NCBI RefSeq assembly: GCF_001279775.1
Contig: NZ_LGDG01000230.1
Span: 1 to 64,000, forward strand
Length of the DNA stretch: 64,000 nt
Direction: 5' to 3'
DNA from: Streptomyces sp. MMG1533
Lineage (GTDB): Bacteria > Actinomycetota > Actinomycetes > Streptomycetales > Streptomycetaceae
A program made the position numbers and the translations under genes. The notes under the pieces are model-generated. The model did not search any database. It was not told where the DNA came from and saw nothing but the letters and a program-made list of their open reading frames with translations. Position 1 is the first letter of the stretch; every line of letters starts with the position of its first letter. This document shows positions 41,850 to 50,350 of this stretch, piece after piece.

Positions 41850-43091
41850 GTGCGGCATTTCTTCTTCAGCTATGCGCGCGCCGACCGCGTGGACCCCTAC
41901 CTGGACCAGTTCTACAGCGATCTCTGCCGTGAAATATCGGCCCGCGGCGGCCTCGAACCGGAGTCCGTCGCATTCCTGGACCGCGAACAGCGGAGCGGGG
42001 TGCCGTGGCCGGCCCTCGTGGGAGAAGCCCTGGCGAACTGCCGGGTCTTCATTCCGGTCTATTCGCCGCACTACTTCACCAGCCCCGTCTGCGGTCAGGA
42101 ATGGCACGCCTTCTCCGCCCGCGTGGCCGCCCACCGGGCGGCGAACGGGGGCGAGCCGGGCGGCATCGTGCCCGTGTGGTGGGCTCCGCCCCGGGAACTC
42201 CCGCCGGTGGCACGGCTCCTGCAGGACTCCCGTGACATGTTCGGTGAGGAATACCGCAAGTACGGACTCCGGTATCTGTTGCAACTGAAGGACAACAGGG
42301 ACCGCTACCAGGACTTCCTGGTGCGCTACACAGAAATGATCCTGGAGGCGGCGGCCTCGCCTCCGCCGCCCGGACCGGTCCCGGACCTGCTGTCCCTGCC
42401 CAACGCGTTCGCCCCCGCCGAACCGTCACCGCCGGCGGCCGAGCGGACCGTCACGTCCCGGGGCAGCGGCGGCCCGCGCAAGGTGGCCTTCGTCGTCGCG
42501 GTCGGGGACCGGGAGGACATGGTGCACATCATGCGCACGGGCATGGACGTGTACGGCGACGACCTCGGCGACTGGCGGCCGTACCACCCGGCGTCCTCGG
42601 ACAGCATCGTCGTACGGGCCCAGGGTGTGGCGTCCGCGCGGAAGATGATGTCCCAGGTGATGTCGGCCGACGACTCCCTGTTCACGCTTCTGGACCGGGC
42701 GGCGGAGCACAAGTGCCTGGTCGTGCTGATCGTCGACCCGTGGTCGGTCGGCCTGGACACGTACCAGGAGCTCTTCGCCCGGCTCAACCAGACCCGTTCG
42801 CGCAACTCGGTCGTCCTGGTGCCCTGGGACATCGACGAGATGCGCAAGAGCCCGCAGGGCAACCACACGTACGACAGGCTCTATGCCAGTCTGGGGAACT
42901 GGATGGACGCCGGCACGGGCACTTTCCGGGGTGACATGCCGTCGATGGAGGACTTCGAGAAGGTCCTCGGCCAGGTCCTCATCGAGATCCAGGGGCGCAT
43001 CATGCGGATGGCCGAGGTCATGCGCCGCGTGAACGAGACCGGGCCGCAGCACCGGCCGGTCCTGACCGGACCCGGAGGACTGGGGCGTTGA
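41850..43091 (+). CDS. TIR-like protein of FxsC type
   Basis: 413-aa soluble protein. The N-terminal TIR domain (about 1-165) starts RHFFFSYARADRVDPYLDQF and contains YSPHYFTSPVCGQEWHAF, which matches the SxxYxxSxxCxxE pattern holding the catalytic Glu of NAD-cleaving TIR domains. After a Pro-rich linker (about 170-205) a second domain begins RKVAFVVAVGDREDMVHIMR and includes DWRPYHPASSDSIVVRAQGV, the layout of FxsC proteins from FxSxx-COOH peptide loci. The GTG start has GCGAGGG upstream. The TGA overlaps the TTG of the next gene. The FxsC resemblance is from memory of the family, not a search. Confidence 0.8.
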   Translation: MRHFFFSYARADRVDPYLDQFYSDLCREISARGGLEPESVAFLDREQRSGVPWPALVGEALANCRVFIPVYSPHYFTSPVCGQEWHAFSARVAAHRAANGGEPGGIVPVWWAPPRELPPVARLLQDSRDMFGEEYRKYGLRYLLQLKDNRDRYQDFLVRYTEMILEAAASPPPPGPVPDLLSLPNAFAPAEPSPPAAERTVTSRGSGGPRKVAFVVAVGDREDMVHIMRTGMDVYGDDLGDWRPYHPASSDSIVVRAQGVASARKMMSQVMSADDSLFTLLDRAAEHKCLVVLIVDPWSVGLDTYQELFARLNQTRSRNSVVLVPWDIDEMRKSPQGNHTYDRLYASLGNWMDAGTGTFRGDMPSMEDFEKVLGQVLIEIQGRIMRMAEVMRRVNETGPQHRPVLTGPGGLGR

Positions 43092-46000
43092 GGTCGCGGA
43101 TCATCACGTTCTACTCGTACAAGGGCGGCACCGGCCGTTCCATGGGGCTGGCCAACACCGCCTGGATCCTCGCCTCCAACGGCATGCGCGTGCTGGTCGT
43201 GGACTGGGACCTGGAAGCCCCCGGCCTGCACCGCTACTTCCACCCGTTCCTGCCCGACCACGAACTTCGGTCCTCGCCGGGCGTCATGGACCTGGTCTGG
43301 GAATTCGCGACCGCGGCCATGGATCCCGCCACACCCGACGAGCCGGGCTGGCACGAACGACTCGCCAGGATCCAGCCCTACGCCATGTCCGTCGAGCACG
43401 AGTTCCCCGGGCCGGGCACCATCGACTTCGTGCCGGCCGGCCGACAGGACGCCCTGTACTCGACGCTGGTCACCAGCTTCGACTGGAGCAACTTCTACGA
43501 GCGTCTCGGCGGCGGCGGGTTCATCGAGGCCCTCAAGCGCAGCATGCGGGAGCGCTACGACTACGTGCTGATCGACAGCCGTACGGGACTCAGCGACACG
43601 GCGGGCATCTGCACCGTCCAGCTCCCGGACATCCTGGTCAACTGCTTCGCCCTGAGCACCCAGGCCATCGACGGCGCCGAGGCCGTCGCGGCGTCGGTGC
43701 ACCGGCAGCGCGCGGACGACCAACTGCGCATGTTCCCGGTGCCGATGCGGGTCGAGGACGCCGAACGGGCCCGGCTGGAGTCGAGCCGCGACTACGCCCG
43801 GTCCAAGTTCGGCCGCTACCTCTCCCACCTGCCCGACCCGGAGGGCTACTGGGGCGAAGTCGAGGTGCCGTACAAGCCCTTCTACGCGTACGAGGAGATC
43901 CTCGCGACCATCGGGGACCGTCCCAGGCAGCAGGACACCGTGCTGGCCGCCACGGAGCGCATCGTCGCGCACCTCACCGACCAGGAGATCACCCGCTGCG
44001 TCACAGAGCTGAAGGAGACCGAGCGCCGGGACCTCCTCGACCGGTTCCGGCGGGCCGGATCCCAGGAGCCGGCCCCCCGCACCTCGAGCGACGGGCGGCA
44101 CGCCGTCCGGGTGTTCATCTCCTACGCCCACGACTCGGTCGACCACTTCCAAGCCGTCCGTGAACTCTGGTACCTGCTGCGCGGCCAGGGAATCGACGCC
44201 CGGTTGGACCGTCCCCCGGGCCAGCGGACGCCGGAGTGGCCGCGCTGGCAGCGACAGCAACTCCTCGATGCCGAGGTGGTGTTGCTGGTGCCATCACCCG
44301 CGTACCGGCGGCTGCCGGTGGAGGAAACCGTGCAACTGCGCGACGTCCACGGCGCGCATCCCGACCGCTTCATGGGAGTCGTCCTGCCGGGCGGGTCCCG
44401 CGAGGACCTGGTCGACGTGCTGCACGAGGGGGAGGCCACACGGTGGACCACGGTCACCGCTCTGACGCCTGAGGACGTCAGACCTTTGGCGGAGCTGATC
44501 AGTCGCCGGGCGCCCGTGGTGAGATCGACCGAAGGCGACCCGCTCGATTCGCCTTGGCCCTGGAGCCGAGTGCACGACGATCCGGAACTCGCCGAGGCGG
44601 CCGACGCCCTCAGCCATGCTCTGTACCGGCTGCAGCTGCGGGAACCAGGGCTGCGCAGGCTTCACGAACCTTTTCGGTTCGACATCCGGTGGTCTCTCAA
44701 CCGCCGGTTCCTGACGCCGGCCGAGGCCGGACGCCTGCCCGTCGGGTCAGGCACGCTGCGGGACGTCGAAGACCTCTTCACGTCCCTGCCCCACGGACGA
44801 CTCGTCATCCTCGGAGCGGCGGGGTCGGGAAAGTCGTCGGTCCTGGCCCTGCTGGCTTTGGAGCTGCTCCGGCGCCGTGCGGACGTCCCCGGGCTGCCGG
44901 TGCCGGTGTCGTTGTCCCTGACGTCGTGGGATCCGGCTGCCCAGACGCTCACGGACTGGATCACCGATCGCCTGCGCATCTGTTACCCGATGGCGCCCCA
45001 GACCGCGAGACACCTGGTGACGGCGAACATGGTGCTGCCGATGCTGGACGGCCTCGACGAACTCTCACCGAGCGCGCGGGCCCATGCGGTGGAGAGCCTG
45101 CAACGGGACATCCCGCCGGACGGCAGGTACGTCCTGACCTCGCGCACCGCCGAGTACGAGGAAGTCATCCAGCGCGCCGGCCGTACCCTGGCGCGGGCCG
45201 CGGTCATCGAGCTCAGGCCCCTTCAGCCGGCTGACGCGATGGCCTACCTCTCCTACAACCGCCTCCCGGGCGACCTGCGATGGGGACCGGTCCTCAACGT
45301 CCTCGCCGGGCGCCCCGAGGCTCCGTTGGCACAGCTTCTCACTCAGCCCTTGATGCTCCGACTGGCCGAGGAGGTGTACCGCAGTCCGTCCACCGACCCC
45401 GCGGAGCTTCTGCGGTTCCACTCCGAGAGTGACATCCAGAAGCACTTGCTCGACGCCCTGATTCCCGCGACCTACGTCGCCGACCCGGTCTTCGGTCGCG
45501 GACGAAGGAGCGCCTACTCACCGGACGCGGCGCGCAGATGGCTCGGTTTCCTCGCGCGGCATCTGGAGCAACGACAAACCCGCGAGTTCGCCTGGTGGGA
45601 ACTGCACCGGACGTTCAGTCCATGGAGCATGAGACTGCGCCTCGGCTGCTTCGCCGTTCTGCTCACCGCGCCGGTCATGGCGCTGAGGCTCCTCGCGGAG
45701 ACCGGCGTGTCCGACCTGTTTCCCCAACTCACCCTGACCCTCGCCGGGTGGAGCGGCGTGACAGTTCTGCTGGTGACGTTCACAGCCGTACGGTCTCCTG
45801 AACCACGCAGTGGCCTCACGATCCGCGGACGAGGCGCGCTCCGGCTGCCGAGACGCCTGCCGACACTCACCGTTCCTCGGGCGAGCTTGCGGGCGGACTG
45901 GCGGGCGACCTTGACGTTCCCCCTGCTGGGGGGCGCCCTGGCGGCCTCGGCCGTCGCAGCAGGAGCGCTGACATCGGTTCGCCCCGTCCTGGCGACGGCA

Positions 46001-46240
46001 TTCCTCTTGTTGCTCACGGCGCTCCTCACCCTCATCCTCACCCTCCGTAACAGCGCCTCGGGAAGATACTGGGTAACCGTCTTCTGGCTGGCTCTGCGGG
46101 GCCGACTGCCCTGGCGGCTCATGCGCTTCCTCGACGACGCACACGCACGCGGCGTACTGCGCCAGGCCGGGTCGTTCTACCAGTTCCGCCACGCCCGCCT
46201 CCAAGACGTGCTTGCCGACCGGGACCACCAAGTCCATTGA
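43088..46240 (+). CDS. KGGTGR-ATPase / SEFIR / NACHT / transmembrane multidomain protein
   Basis: 1050-aa protein with four parts. (1) About 1-300: SIMIBI ATPase of the KGGxGR type, with ITFYSYKGGTGRSMGLANTA (K12), VVDWDLEAPGLHRYF and Walker B-like YVLIDSRTGLSDTAG (about 161). (2) About 338-460: SEFIR/TIR-like domain, VRVFISYAHDSVDHFQ and PEWPRWQRQQLLDAEVVLLV, without an obvious catalytic Glu. (3) About 570-780: NACHT NTPase, P-loop GAAGSGKSS (about 577-585), Walker B MLDGLDEL (about 651), sensor LTSRTAEYEE. (4) About 850-990: four hydrophobic segments, then a cytosolic tail with YQFRHARLQDVLADR. The TTG start overlaps the TIR gene's stop and has GGAGGA upstream. The first ATPase part resembles FxsT, but NACHT plus membrane helices replace its TPRs. 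Probably a membrane-bound NLR-like sensor or effector. Confidence 0.85.
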   Translation: MRSRIITFYSYKGGTGRSMGLANTAWILASNGMRVLVVDWDLEAPGLHRYFHPFLPDHELRSSPGVMDLVWEFATAAMDPATPDEPGWHERLARIQPYAMSVEHEFPGPGTIDFVPAGRQDALYSTLVTSFDWSNFYERLGGGGFIEALKRSMRERYDYVLIDSRTGLSDTAGICTVQLPDILVNCFALSTQAIDGAEAVAASVHRQRADDQLRMFPVPMRVEDAERARLESSRDYARSKFGRYLSHLPDPEGYWGEVEVPYKPFYAYEEILATIGDRPRQQDTVLAATERIVAHLTDQEITRCVTELKETERRDLLDRFRRAGSQEPAPRTSSDGRHAVRVFISYAHDSVDHFQAVRELWYLLRGQGIDARLDRPPGQRTPEWPRWQRQQLLDAEVVLLVPSPAYRRLPVEETVQLRDVHGAHPDRFMGVVLPGGSREDLVDVLHEGEATRWTTVTALTPEDVRPLAELISRRAPVVRSTEGDPLDSPWPWSRVHDDPELAEAADALSHALYRLQLREPGLRRLHEPFRFDIRWSLNRRFLTPAEAGRLPVGSGTLRDVEDLFTSLPHGRLVILGAAGSGKSSVLALLALELLRRRADVPGLPVPVSLSLTSWDPAAQTLTDWITDRLRICYPMAPQTARHLVTANMVLPMLDGLDELSPSARAHAVESLQRDIPPDGRYVLTSRTAEYEEVIQRAGRTLARAAVIELRPLQPADAMAYLSYNRLPGDLRWGPVLNVLAGRPEAPLAQLLTQPLMLRLAEEVYRSPSTDPAELLRFHSESDIQKHLLDALIPATYVADPVFGRGRRSAYSPDAARRWLGFLARHLEQRQTREFAWWELHRTFSPWSMRLRLGCFAVLLTAPVMALRLLAETGVSDLFPQLTLTLAGWSGVTVLLVTFTAVRSPEPRSGLTIRGRGALRLPRRLPTLTVPRASLRADWRATLTFPLLGGALAASAVAAGALTSVRPVLATAFLLLLTALLTLILTLRNSASGRYWVTVFWLALRGRLPWRLMRFLDDAHARGVLRQAGSFYQFRHARLQDVLADRDHQVH

Positions 46241-46265
46241 ATGTACAATTCAACATCTCTACCAT
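46237..46265 (+). promoter_or_regulatory. Promoter of the GH84 gene
   Basis: TTGAAT (46237-46242), 17-base spacer, TACCAT (46260-46265). The -35 box is also the left arm of TTGAAT-N5-ATTCAA (46237-46253), and the predicted start (about 46272) lies within the inverted repeat at 46271. The layout suits repression. Confidence 0.55.
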
Positions 46266-46270
46266 CAGTC

Positions 46271-46286
46271 GGTGGATGCATTCACC
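46271..46286. promoter_or_regulatory. Operator-like inverted repeat before GH84
   Basis: GGTGGATGCATTCACC, palindromic except at one symmetric pair, sits at the predicted transcription start of the GH84 gene. It shares GGTGG-T half-sites with other sites in this locus (50330, 62931) and probably belongs to the same regulon. Confidence 0.5.
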
Positions 46287-46307
46287 CACGGCCTCCGAGG
46301 AGAACCC

Positions 46308-49300
46308 GTGCTTCCACCCACGCGCCTCAGACGTACGGCCGTCGCCCTGCTGATGGCCGTCGGGCTCGCAGCCCCGACCAGCCAGGCATCGGCAGCCCCA
46401 CGCCCCGCCGTACCGCAGGTCTGGCCGACCCCGCAGAGCATGCACACGGGCCCCCGCCAACTCACCGTCCCCGACCGGGTCGTCGAGGTCGTCGGCCCCG
46501 GCACCGACCCGTCGGCCCGCCGGGTCGTCGAGGCCGTCCTGCGCGCCGCCGGTGCGAGCCGGATCACCACCGTCGACGCCGACGACCAGCCACCCCCCGC
46601 CGGACTCACCGTCTATCTCGGCGGCCCCGGCGAGAACAGCGCCACCGGAAAGGCACTCAAGCAACTCGGCGCCGCACCACCGGACGGCCTCGCCTCCGGC
46701 GGTTACGTCCTGGCATCCGGCCGCAAGAACGGCCGGTCCCTCCTCGCCCTGTCCGGCGTCGACACCACCGGCACCTTCTACGCGACCCAGACCCTGCGCC
46801 AACTGGTCCATGGCAAAGGCGTGTTGCCCGAAGTGACCATCCGCGACTGGCCCACCGCCGCCTTGCGCGGAGTCATCGAGGGCTTCTACGGCACCCCCTG
46901 GACGCACGCCGAGCGGCTCGCCCAACTCGACTTCTACGGCCGCACGAAGCAGAACGTCTACGTCTACTCCCCCAAGGACGACGACTACTTGCGGGCCCGC
47001 TGGCGCGACGCCTACCCCGCCGCCGAACTGGCCCGGCTCGAAGAACTGGTCGACCGGGCCGGCGCCGACCACGTCCGCTTCACCTACGCCCTCTCCCCGG
47101 GACTGTCGGTCTGCTACTCCTCCGACGCCGACATCAAGGCCCTCACCGCCAAGTTCGACTCGCTGTACGCGATCGGCGTCCGCTCCTTCGCCATCCCGCT
47201 GGACGACATCAGCTACACGAAGTGGAACTGCGCCGAGGACGAGAAGGAGTTCGGCACCGGAGGCGGTGCGGCCGGTGCCGCGCAGGCCCAGCTGCTCAAC
47301 ACGGTCTGGAAGAGATTCACCGAAGCCCACCCCTTTGGCCTGCACCCCCTGGAGATGGTCCCCACCGAGTACTCCGACCTCGCCGACTCCCCGTACAAGA
47401 AGGCGCTGCGGGAGCGGTTGGACCCGTCCGTGGTCGTGGAGTGGACCGGCGTCGGCGTGATCGCGCAGGCCATCACCGCCGACCAGGTCGCGCAGGCCCG
47501 TGAGGTGTACGGCCATCCGATCCTGGTCTGGGACAACTACCCGGTGAACGACTACGTCACCAGCCGTCTGCTGCTCGGCCCCTACACGGGCCGCGAGCCG
47601 GGGGTCGCGAGCGCCGCGACCGGCGTGAGTGCCAATCCGATGGTCCAGGGGGAGGCGAGCCGGATCGCGCTGTTCACGTCCGCCGCCTATCTGTGGAACC
47701 CGGACGCCTACGACCCCCGGGCCGCCTTCCTCGCCTCCGTCCGCGACCTCGCCGGAGCGGGAACCGGTGCCGCCAAGTGGCTGCGCATCTTCGCGGAGAA
47801 CAACTACTCCTCCCAACTCGACCCGACCGAGTCCCCCACGCTCACCCGCCTCGTCGCCGACTTCCGTACGGCCTACGAGCAGGACAGCGGCCTCGATCGA
47901 GCCGCCGCCGCGCTCCAGGCCTACTTCGCCGACATGGCCGCCACGCCGGCCGAGTTGCGCGCCCGCCTCGACAACCCCGGGTTCCTGCAGGAGACCTCGG
48001 CCTGGCTGGACAAGCTCGGCCGGTACGGCACCGCGGGGCGGACGGCCGTAGACCTGTTGCTCGCCAACAAGCGGGGCGACACGGACGCGGTCACCACGTA
48101 CTGGAACCGGCTCCGGACCGAGCGCAAGGAACTGGACGCCATTCCCGAGCAGGTCTCGCCGGGTGTCATGGATCAGTTCCTCTACAGGACCATGCTGGAC
48201 AACGCCCCCGATCCCGGTGTCGACGCCTCCTTCTCCCCCGCCTCCCTCTCCCTGAAGCCCGGCGCCTCCCGGACGGTGACCCTCGCCCTGGCCGACGAGC
48301 GGTCCACCGCCGCCAAGACCGTCTCCTGGAAGCTCGCCGTGCCCGACGGCGTCACGGCCTCGCCCGCCGAGGGCACCGCGACCGTCCCCGCCGGGGGCAC
48401 GGCCTCGGCCACCGTCACGCTGACCGCGGACACCCCGGGCGTCCACTCCGTCGTCGTCTCGGGCGACGGCGTCCTCAGTCGCGCGATACCGGTCCAGGTC
48501 ACGGATACCGCAGGCACGTTCAGAGCCCTCACCGCCAACTTCAGCGGCGCGTCCGTCAGTTCCGTCGACCTCGCCACCGGGAAGAGCACCGACATCGCCG
48601 TCGGCAACAACCCCGGCGAGGTGGTCGTGAGTGCCGACGGACGGACCGCCTACGCCGCCAACCAGGGCTCGAACACGGTCAGCGTGATCGACGTGGCCGG
48701 CGACACCGTCACCGCCACGGTCGCCGTCGGCCGCGTCCCCGCCGGTCTCGCGCTCACGCCCGACGGCGGCACGCTGTGGGTCGCCAACTACACGGACGGC
48801 ACTGTCCAGCCCGTGGACACCACCACGCTGAAGGCGGGCACGGCCGTTCCGGTCGGCTCCGGGCCCGAGAACATGGCGATCACACCCGACGGCCGGACCC
48901 TGTACGTGGCCGACATCCACGACGACACCGTCACCCCCGTCGATCTCACCACACAGAAGGCCGAAGCCGCCGTCCCCGTGGGCCCCCGCCCCTTCAACGT
49001 CGTGGCCGCTCCCGACGGGAGGACCGTGTACGTGTCCGACTCCGGCGGCTCGACCGTCACCCCGATCGACACGGCCACGAACGACACCGAGCCGACACTC
49101 CTGGTCTCCGGCCAGGCGTACGGTCTCGCCCTCTCGCCGGACGGCCGCACCCTGTGGGTCAGCCCCAGCAACGGCGACACCGTCACCCCCGTCGACACGG
49201 TCACCGGCGCGCCCGGCACGGGCATCGAGGTCGGCAGGTCCGCGTTCGACGTAGGGCTGGACTGGAACGGCGGCACGGCGTACGTCACCACGGCCGACGG

Positions 49301-49412
49301 GAACAGCCTGGTACCGGTGGACACGGCCTCGGGCACCACCGAGCCGGCCCTGGCGACCGGCGCCTATCCGCTCGCCGTCGCTCTGACACCCGTACCCGTA
49401 CCCGTCGGATGA
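46308..49412 (+). CDS. Secreted GH84 beta-N-acetylglucosaminidase with C-terminal beta-propeller
   Basis: 1034-aa exported enzyme. The signal peptide ends near SQASA (about residue 28). An N-terminal GH20b-like domain precedes the GH84 catalytic domain (about 180-480), with RGVIEGFYGTPWTHAERL and the catalytic Asp pair in PLDDISYTKWNC (about 299-300). A helical region and a NEW3-like beta-sandwich (about 645-735) follow, then about seven YVTN-type repeats (for example VVSADGRTAYAANQGSNTVS) forming a propeller to the end. GTG 46308 has GAGGAG upstream. GH84 enzymes release GlcNAc from glycoproteins or hyaluronan-like material by a substrate-assisted mechanism. Propeller fusion is likely for binding. 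Confidence 0.9.
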   Translation: MLPPTRLRRTAVALLMAVGLAAPTSQASAAPRPAVPQVWPTPQSMHTGPRQLTVPDRVVEVVGPGTDPSARRVVEAVLRAAGASRITTVDADDQPPPAGLTVYLGGPGENSATGKALKQLGAAPPDGLASGGYVLASGRKNGRSLLALSGVDTTGTFYATQTLRQLVHGKGVLPEVTIRDWPTAALRGVIEGFYGTPWTHAERLAQLDFYGRTKQNVYVYSPKDDDYLRARWRDAYPAAELARLEELVDRAGADHVRFTYALSPGLSVCYSSDADIKALTAKFDSLYAIGVRSFAIPLDDISYTKWNCAEDEKEFGTGGGAAGAAQAQLLNTVWKRFTEAHPFGLHPLEMVPTEYSDLADSPYKKALRERLDPSVVVEWTGVGVIAQAITADQVAQAREVYGHPILVWDNYPVNDYVTSRLLLGPYTGREPGVASAATGVSANPMVQGEASRIALFTSAAYLWNPDAYDPRAAFLASVRDLAGAGTGAAKWLRIFAENNYSSQLDPTESPTLTRLVADFRTAYEQDSGLDRAAAALQAYFADMAATPAELRARLDNPGFLQETSAWLDKLGRYGTAGRTAVDLLLANKRGDTDAVTTYWNRLRTERKELDAIPEQVSPGVMDQFLYRTMLDNAPDPGVDASFSPASLSLKPGASRTVTLALADERSTAAKTVSWKLAVPDGVTASPAEGTATVPAGGTASATVTLTADTPGVHSVVVSGDGVLSRAIPVQVTDTAGTFRALTANFSGASVSSVDLATGKSTDIAVGNNPGEVVVSADGRTAYAANQGSNTVSVIDVAGDTVTATVAVGRVPAGLALTPDGGTLWVANYTDGTVQPVDTTTLKAGTAVPVGSGPENMAITPDGRTLYVADIHDDTVTPVDLTTQKAEAAVPVGPRPFNVVAAPDGRTVYVSDSGGSTVTPIDTATNDTEPTLLVSGQAYGLALSPDGRTLWVSPSNGDTVTPVDTVTGAPGTGIEVGRSAFDVGLDWNGGTAYVTTADGNSLVPVDTASGTTEPALATGAYPLAVALTPVPVPVG

Positions 49413-49418
49413 ACGGCC

Positions 49419-49450
49419 GTGGCCGGGGCCCGCTCACGGGCCCCGGCCAC
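49419..49450. terminator. Strong bidirectional terminator
   Basis: GTGGCCGGGGCCCG (49419-49432), loop CTCA, CGGGCCCCGGCCAC (49437-49450): a perfect 14-bp stem between the convergent GH84 and SIS-domain genes. No T run. Confidence 0.85.
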
Positions 49451-49464
49451 CAGCCCTGTGAGGC

Positions 49465-50229
49465 TCAGCTCGCGGTGCGCCGGATCCGTCCGGCGTACCG
49501 CTTCTCCAGCTCCAGGTTGCCCTCGAAGCCGCCGGGCACGTTGGCCGAGACGTACACCGGCGGCCGCTCCCCGGCGGCGAGCAGCCGGGCGGAGGCTTCC
49601 GCGACCGCCATCTGCACCAGCATCACGCCGGTGAGCGTGGACAGGGCGCACACCGCGCCGCCGCCGGGAAGGTCGAGGAGGGCGTCGCCGCGTGGGGCCG
49701 CGTTGTCGAGGACGACGTCGGCGAGGTCGGCGAGCTTCTTGCCGCTCGGGTGGCCGGCGGGGACGGCGCGGGTGTGCGCGACGGAGGTGACGGCGAGGAC
49801 GCGGTGGCCCTGTTCCTTGGCGTGCAGGGCCATCTCGACGATGACGTTGTTGACGCCGGAGTTGGAGATGATGACGAAGAGGTCCTGGGAGTTCGGGGTG
49901 GCGAGGTCGTAGAGGCGCGCGGCCACGCCTGCCCGGCGTTCGAGGAGCGGGTCGTCGAGGACGCTCGGGTCGTCGCCGCCGTAGAGGACGAGGTCGGCGA
50001 TGCTCAGGCGGTTGGTGGGCACCAACCCGCCCGCGCGGCCGGCGAGTTCGAGGACGATCGCCTGCGAGTGGCCGGTACCGAAGGCCTGGATGACACCGTC
50101 GGTGCGGATGCACCCGGCGATCAGTTCGGCGGCGCGGGCCACGTCCTCGCGGGCGGACTCGGTGACGTGCTGGAGGACGGCCAGGCTCTCGCGCGCGAAC
50201 CCCTGGGCGCTGACGGACTCGACGGACAC
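49465..50229 (-). CDS. SIS-domain sugar isomerase-like protein
   Basis: 254-aa cytosolic SIS protein. GVIQAFGTGHSQAIVLELAG and LFVIISNSGVNNVIVEMALH are the two phosphosugar-binding segments, as in UPF0309/sugar-isomerase proteins of actinomycetes. It should isomerise or bind an (amino)sugar phosphate from the imported glycan. GTG 50229 with GGGGAG seven bases upstream is preferred to ATG 50271, which lies in the promoter. Divergent from the RpiR regulator. Confidence 0.87.
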   Translation of the reverse strand: MSVESVSAQGFARESLAVLQHVTESAREDVARAAELIAGCIRTDGVIQAFGTGHSQAIVLELAGRAGGLVPTNRLSIADLVLYGGDDPSVLDDPLLERRAGVAARLYDLATPNSQDLFVIISNSGVNNVIVEMALHAKEQGHRVLAVTSVAHTRAVPAGHPSGKKLADLADVVLDNAAPRGDALLDLPGGGAVCALSTLTGVMLVQMAVAEASARLLAAGERPPVYVSANVPGGFEGNLELEKRYAGRIRRTAS

Positions 50230-50249
50230 GCGACACTCCCCACTACTGA

Positions 50250-50261
50250 TGGATTGAACCA
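50250..50261. promoter_or_regulatory. Operator-like site before the SIS gene
   Basis: TGGAT-TG-AACCA, a shortened version of the TGGTT-N5-AACCA repeat found at 51307 and 56313, lies immediately downstream of the -10 box of the SIS gene promoter. Confidence 0.5.
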
Positions 50262-50288
50262 CCCTATACATCTCCAGCGGTGAATCAA
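50261..50288 (-). promoter_or_regulatory. Candidate promoter of the SIS gene
   Basis: On the minus strand: TTGATT (50288-50283), 16-base spacer, TAGGGT (50266-50261). The predicted start falls in the operator-like site at 50250-50261. Confidence 0.45.
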
Positions 50289-50305
50289 TAAATCACGAGC
50301 GGTCC

Positions 50306-50345
50306 TGGTATTCAATCCACCCCCTGAACGGTGGCTGATACATTC
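50306..50345. promoter_or_regulatory. Operator-like sites and leaderless -10 box before the RpiR gene
   Basis: TGGTATTCAATCCA at 50306-50319 and GGTGGCTGATACATTC at 50330-50345. The latter contains TACATT (50339-50344), six bases before the ATG at 50351, so the regulator is probably made from a leaderless mRNA and represses itself. A 15-of-16 match occurs at 62931-62946. Confidence 0.5.
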
Positions 50346-50350
50346 TTCCC

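Noticed and set aside
46237..46286. DasR (dre) sites in the amino-sugar locus
   Set aside because: The sites do not match the TGGTCTAGACCA-type core; the arms and spacing differ.
46119..48920. 933-aa minus-strand open frame across the GH84 gene
   Set aside because: Antisense shadow; no recognisable motifs, and the plus strand encodes GH84 motifs.
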